64,000 nucleotides of DNA from Contendibacter sp031732755 (GTDB lineage: Bacteria; Pseudomonadota; Gammaproteobacteria; Competibacterales; Competibacteraceae): positions 37,904 to 101,903 of the forward strand of contig JAVMKI010000057.1 in assembly GCA_031732755.1 (NCBI GenBank), given 5' to 3'. The notes beneath the pieces are model-generated. The model was not told the origin of the DNA and made no database searches. It saw only the letters and a list, made by a program, of their open reading frames with translations. Positions 60,825-64,000 of the stretch are shown here, one piece after another. The translations under genes were made by a program, and so were the position numbers. Numbering within the stretch: position 1 is the first letter of the stretch; each line of letters opens with the position of its first letter.

Positions 60825-61891
60825 AACCCCGGCCGGTTTCACGTCCTTTTGTTCAATTGCTGCTCTGCCTCGCGGGGGTGCTATTGTGCGGTCACTCGCT
60901 GGCACAGGACGCGAAGGTACGGACGAGTCTTGAGACCCAGGACACTATCTGGGTCGGCCAGAAGGTTACGGTCGTGGTCGAGCTGCTTGCGCCGGGAACC
61001 TTCGCCAGCGCCGCCTCGTTTGACCTGCCCGACCCGCAAGGCGTGCTGCTATTGCCTCCCATGGGGCATCCCCTTTTGAGCAGTGAAACCATCGATGGCA
61101 CGAGCTACACGGTGCAGCGGCACGAGTTGTCGGCCTATCCGATGCACGCGGGAGCGCAATCCGTCCCCGCCTTTTCGGTGCGCTTTGAATTCAAGCGCGC
61201 CCCGATGGACACCAATACAATCGCGGCTACGCTCAAGACCAACTCGATGCCGTTCACGGTCAAGATGCCGCCGGGCGCTGAAAACCTGGGGCAGGTCATC
61301 AGCGCTCGGGATTTGAAGATCGAGGAAACGTGGCGGCCCGAGCCGGGAAAAGAAAACGTGATGGCGGGCGCGGCGTTCACTCGCACGATCACCTTCACCG
61401 CGCCGGACGTACCCGGCATGGTGTTCCCGCCGTTTCCCGCTGGCCAGATTGACGGTCTAGGCATCTATACCAAGCGACAACTGCTCGATCAAACCGATGG
61501 CGGCTCATTGCGCGGCGAACGGCGCGATGTCATCACGTATGTCTGCAAGCGGGCTGGCGAGTTCACGATTCCCGCCGCTCGGTACACCTGGTTTGACCTG
61601 GAAACGCAGCAGCTTCGCACGACGGAGCTCCCGGAGCGAACCCTGAAAGTGGCTGCAAATCCGGCGTTGGCGACGGCGAGCGGCGCGGACTCGGCAAGTG
61701 TTGTCGCCGTTTCGCGTTCCATTTCGTGGTGGATGCTGACCGGTCTGGCTGTTGCAGCGCTTCTGCTGCTTCTCGCGGGTAAGAGTGCTCGGTTTCGCCG
61801 CGTTTTGGCCGATTTGTTCACTCTGTTTCGACCGTTGCATTTGCAGCCATTGAATCCCACCGAACGATCTCAACAACAGAAACAGTCATAA
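60821..61891 (+). CDS. BatD-like protein
   Basis: This 356-residue protein has a signal peptide (cut after SLA near residue 28), a large periplasmic beta-rich BatD region and one C-terminal transmembrane helix (WWMLTGLAVAALLLLLAG) with a short cytoplasmic tail. It is the last gene of the overlapped MoxR/Bat run. BatD proteins belong to aerotolerance operons (Bat: Bacteroides aerotolerance), though their biochemical role is unresolved. Confidence 0.85.
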   Translation: MKPRPVSRPFVQLLLCLAGVLLCGHSLAQDAKVRTSLETQDTIWVGQKVTVVVELLAPGTFASAASFDLPDPQGVLLLPPMGHPLLSSETIDGTSYTVQRHELSAYPMHAGAQSVPAFSVRFEFKRAPMDTNTIAATLKTNSMPFTVKMPPGAENLGQVISARDLKIEETWRPEPGKENVMAGAAFTRTITFTAPDVPGMVFPPFPAGQIDGLGIYTKRQLLDQTDGGSLRGERRDVITYVCKRAGEFTIPAARYTWFDLETQQLRTTELPERTLKVAANPALATASGADSASVVAVSRSISWWMLTGLAVAALLLLLAGKSARFRRVLADLFTLFRPLHLQPLNPTERSQQQKQS

Positions 61892-62177
61892 TGAGGACTC
61901 ATCATATACAAAATTATTGGAACGTTCAGACGGGTGATCGCGATGGAAGGGAATAAGGGCGCGACCCATTGATTCGGTGTCCGACCACTTACACTACGTA
62001 TGTAGTCAACCGAGTAGAACCGTTTGATCCTATCCACTATAAATAAAGCGTCTGGACGACATTCAGCGCGCGCCTCCGCGAAGCGGCCATGCGCTACCTG
62101 ACCCGTGGAAAGCTGAAAGCAGATAGACCGCGTAGTACCAAACTTTATCTGTAGACGAGTAAAAAGGAGGTCCGCAA
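61892..62177. other. Intergenic region before the second sulfatase
   Basis: The 286 bases hold no supported gene. They are less GC-rich than the surroundings. A -10-like TATAAA lies at 62038-62043 with a poor -35 (TAGAAC near 62015), and a short inverted repeat ACTAC-GTAT-GTAGT is at 61993-62006. The second sulfatase may therefore have its own promoter. Confidence 0.4.
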
Positions 62178-62281
62178 GTGAAAGTGAAACCAAGATTGGC
62201 AGCTTTGTTGAGTATCGCAACGCTCGCCGCAATGGGGCTCGCCACCGGCAGCGCCGTCGCTGCGGAGGAAAAAAAGCCCAA
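62166..62281 (+). repeat. Sulfatase leader, copy 2
   Basis: This 116-base segment aligns without gaps to 51343-51458 and covers the GGAGGTCC Shine-Dalgarno sequence, GTG start and signal-peptide codons. Identity ends where the mature proteins begin to differ. Confidence 0.8.
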
Positions 62282-63866
62282 CATCCTATTCATCGTGTCG
62301 GACGACACCGGCTACGGTGATCTTGGACCCTACGGCGGTGGCGAAGGACGCGGCATGCCCACGCCTAACATAGACCGCATGGCGGCCGATGGGATGACCT
62401 TCTTTTCATTCTATGCCCAGCCGAGCTGCACGCCTGGCCGCGCGGCGATGCAGACCGGCCGGATTCCGAACCGCAGTGGCATGACGACGGTGGCCTTCCA
62501 GGGCCAGGGCGGTGGATTGCCGAAAGCGGAATGGACCCTGGCTTCTGTCCTCAAGCAGGGCGGTTACCAGACCTACTTCACCGGCAAGTGGCACCTGGGC
62601 GAGGCTGACTATGCGCTGCCCAACGCGCAAGGCTATGACGAGATGAAGTACGTCGGCTTGTACCACCTCAATGCCTACACTTATGGTGATCCGACCTGGT
62701 TCCCGGACATGGACCCGGAACTGCGCGCCATGTTCAACAAAGTGACGGTTGGCTCGCTGTCCGGCAAGGCGGGCGAGAAGCCGAAGGAAGATTTCAAGAT
62801 CAACGGGCAGTACGTCGATGAGCCCGGTAAGAGCGTCACGCTTCACGGCGTCACGTATCCGGACGGCGTGGTCGGCATCCCGTTCTTCGACGGCTACGTG
62901 GAGAAGGCCGCGATCGAGTTCCTCGACACCGCGGCGAAGGACCCGTCCAAACCCTTCTTCATCAACGTCAACTTCATGAAAGTGCACCAGCCGAACTTGC
63001 CGGCGCCCGAGTTCGAGCACAAGTCGCTGTCCAAGAGCAAGTATGCCGACTCGATCGTAGAGCTCGACACGCGCATCGGCCGCATCATGGACAAGCTGCG
63101 CGCGCTCGGCCTGGACAAGAACACGCTGGTCTTCTACACCACCGATAACGGCGCTTGGCAGGACGTCTATCCCGACGCCGGCTACACGCCGTTCCGTGGC
63201 ACCAAGGGCACCGTGCGTGAAGGTGGCAACCGCGTCCCGGCGATCGCGATCTGGCCGGGCAAGATCAAGGCGGACGTGAAGAATCACGACATCATCGGCG
63301 GCCTTGATCTGATGGCGACCTTCGCGTCCGCCGCAGGCGTGAAGTTGCCAATCAAGGACCGCGAGGGCCAGCCGATCATTTTCGACAGCTACGATATGAC
63401 CCCGGTCCTGCTGGGCACCGGCAAGGATCCGCGCAAGGAGTGGTTCTATTTCACCGAGGATGAGTTGAGCCCAGGCGCGGCGCGCGTCGGCAACTACAAG
63501 GCGGTGTTCAACCTGCGCGGCGATGACGGTCAGGCCACCGGTGGTCTTGCGGTCGACAGCAACCTCGGCTGGAAAGGCGCGGAGAAGTACGTGGCGACGG
63601 CGCCGCAGGTCTTCGACTTATGGGCCGACCCACAGGAGCGCTACGACATCTTCATGAACAACTTCACCGAGCGCACCTGGACCATGGTGACGATCTCCGA
63701 CGCGATCAAGAAGCTGATGAAGACCTACATCGAGTACCCGCCGCGCAAGCTGCAAAGCATGACGTATACCGGTCCAATCACGCTTTCAAACTACCAGAAG
63801 TTCCAGTGGGTTCGTGAGCAATTGGGCAAGGAAGGTGTTGATATCCCGCTACCGACCGGGAATTGA
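62178..63866 (+). CDS. Secreted Cys-type sulfatase (arylsulfatase family)
   Basis: This 562-residue precursor has the same signal peptide as the first sulfatase (cut after SAVAA, residue 29). The mature sulfatase fold has metal-binding SDDTGYGDLG, formylglycine motif CTPGR with Cys84, catalytic TGKWHLG and LVFYTTDNGAWQD. The mature sequence is clearly different from the sulfatase at 51355, so the two should take different sulfate esters. The start is GTG 62178. It ends the block; a hairpin follows. Confidence 0.92.
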   Translation: MKVKPRLAALLSIATLAAMGLATGSAVAAEEKKPNILFIVSDDTGYGDLGPYGGGEGRGMPTPNIDRMAADGMTFFSFYAQPSCTPGRAAMQTGRIPNRSGMTTVAFQGQGGGLPKAEWTLASVLKQGGYQTYFTGKWHLGEADYALPNAQGYDEMKYVGLYHLNAYTYGDPTWFPDMDPELRAMFNKVTVGSLSGKAGEKPKEDFKINGQYVDEPGKSVTLHGVTYPDGVVGIPFFDGYVEKAAIEFLDTAAKDPSKPFFINVNFMKVHQPNLPAPEFEHKSLSKSKYADSIVELDTRIGRIMDKLRALGLDKNTLVFYTTDNGAWQDVYPDAGYTPFRGTKGTVREGGNRVPAIAIWPGKIKADVKNHDIIGGLDLMATFASAAGVKLPIKDREGQPIIFDSYDMTPVLLGTGKDPRKEWFYFTEDELSPGAARVGNYKAVFNLRGDDGQATGGLAVDSNLGWKGAEKYVATAPQVFDLWADPQERYDIFMNNFTERTWTMVTISDAIKKLMKTYIEYPPRKLQSMTYTGPITLSNYQKFQWVREQLGKEGVDIPLPTGN

Positions 63867-63873
63867 GCCAGTG

Positions 63874-63896
63874 CCCCTTTCCCTTCGGGCGAGGGG
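63874..63896 (+). terminator. Hairpin after the second sulfatase gene
   Basis: CCCCT (63874-63878) pairs with AGGGG (63892-63896), with inner CCC/GGG. A TTTTGATTT stretch appears only about 15 bases later, so it is terminator-like but not ideal. The last 100 bases of the window show nothing further. Confidence 0.45.
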
Positions 63897-64000
63897 TTAG
63901 GGTAGGGAGTTTTGATTTCGGGGACTGTGGAATCTAGTCCATTCAACGCGATGTTCGACTTTTCAGGCGATCAGTCCCTCAAACTGGAGGTCTGACCGAC

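Noticed and set aside
61892..62177. Possible transposase or regulator remnant
   Set aside because: A short open stretch encoding about 25 residues is too small and matches nothing I can name.
1..64000. tRNA or rRNA genes
   Set aside because: No cloverleaf with a proper T-loop and anticodon stem was found in any intergenic gap, and no rRNA-like sequence was seen.

Overview
The window reads as chromosomal DNA of a GC-rich gammaproteobacterium. The main evidence is the housekeeping blocks: aroA-cmk-rpsA-ihfB-lapA-lapB, hflD-mnmA, rdgC, relA, and a Lol lipoprotein-export pair. A glycogen branching enzyme, a phasin and a bifunctional fatty acyl-CoA reductase point to a storage-polymer-accumulating bacterium. 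Something near the Competibacter group would fit, but that is inference from gene content and not a proven placement. I see no rRNA, tRNA, CRISPR array, complete insertion sequence or prophage.

Layout. 1-6.5 kb: a Uma2-type nuclease, then a ClpV/TssH ATPase in an apparent operon with two paralogous TPR-methyltransferases and an acyl carrier protein. 6.5-12.7 kb: YheT-type hydrolase, SnoaL-like protein, a large acetyl-CoA hydrolase/transferase-family protein and GlgB. 13-20.4 kb: a monohaem lipoprotein, relA (with an apparent one-base frameshift near its 5' end), hflD, mnmA, a phasin, rdgC and a membrane-anchored coiled-coil protein. 20.5-25.3 kb: a complete branched-chain amino acid ABC transporter operon (livK-H-M-G-F). 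25.3-29.1 kb: a Ser/Thr kinase with a sulfatase-modifying-factor-like domain, a PP2C phosphatase and a translationally coupled leader ORF. 29.2-36.9 kb: peroxiredoxin, fatty acyl-CoA reductase, LolD and a LolC/E-type permease, a ComEA-like protein, lapB and lapA. 37-41.3 kb: ihfB, rpsA, cmk, aroA. 41.5-47.4 kb: a TPR membrane protein, tadA, a hybrid histidine kinase and two short-chain dehydrogenases.

47.5-63.9 kb is the most distinctive stretch. A histidine kinase with a periplasmic binding-protein-like sensor and a FixJ-type regulator are followed by a small secreted EF-hand protein, a stand-alone receiver, a Cys-type sulfatase, and a membrane spermidine-synthase-like protein. Translationally coupled to the last is a MoxR-DUF58-DUF4381-VWA-TPR-BatD operon, and a second Cys-type sulfatase closes the block. 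Both sulfatases carry almost the same 116-base leader (Shine-Dalgarno sequence plus signal peptide). I propose a two-component-controlled periplasmic sulfatase system with a dedicated MoxR/Bat maturation or assembly machine. Gene order, start/stop overlaps and motifs are visible; the functional link is inference.
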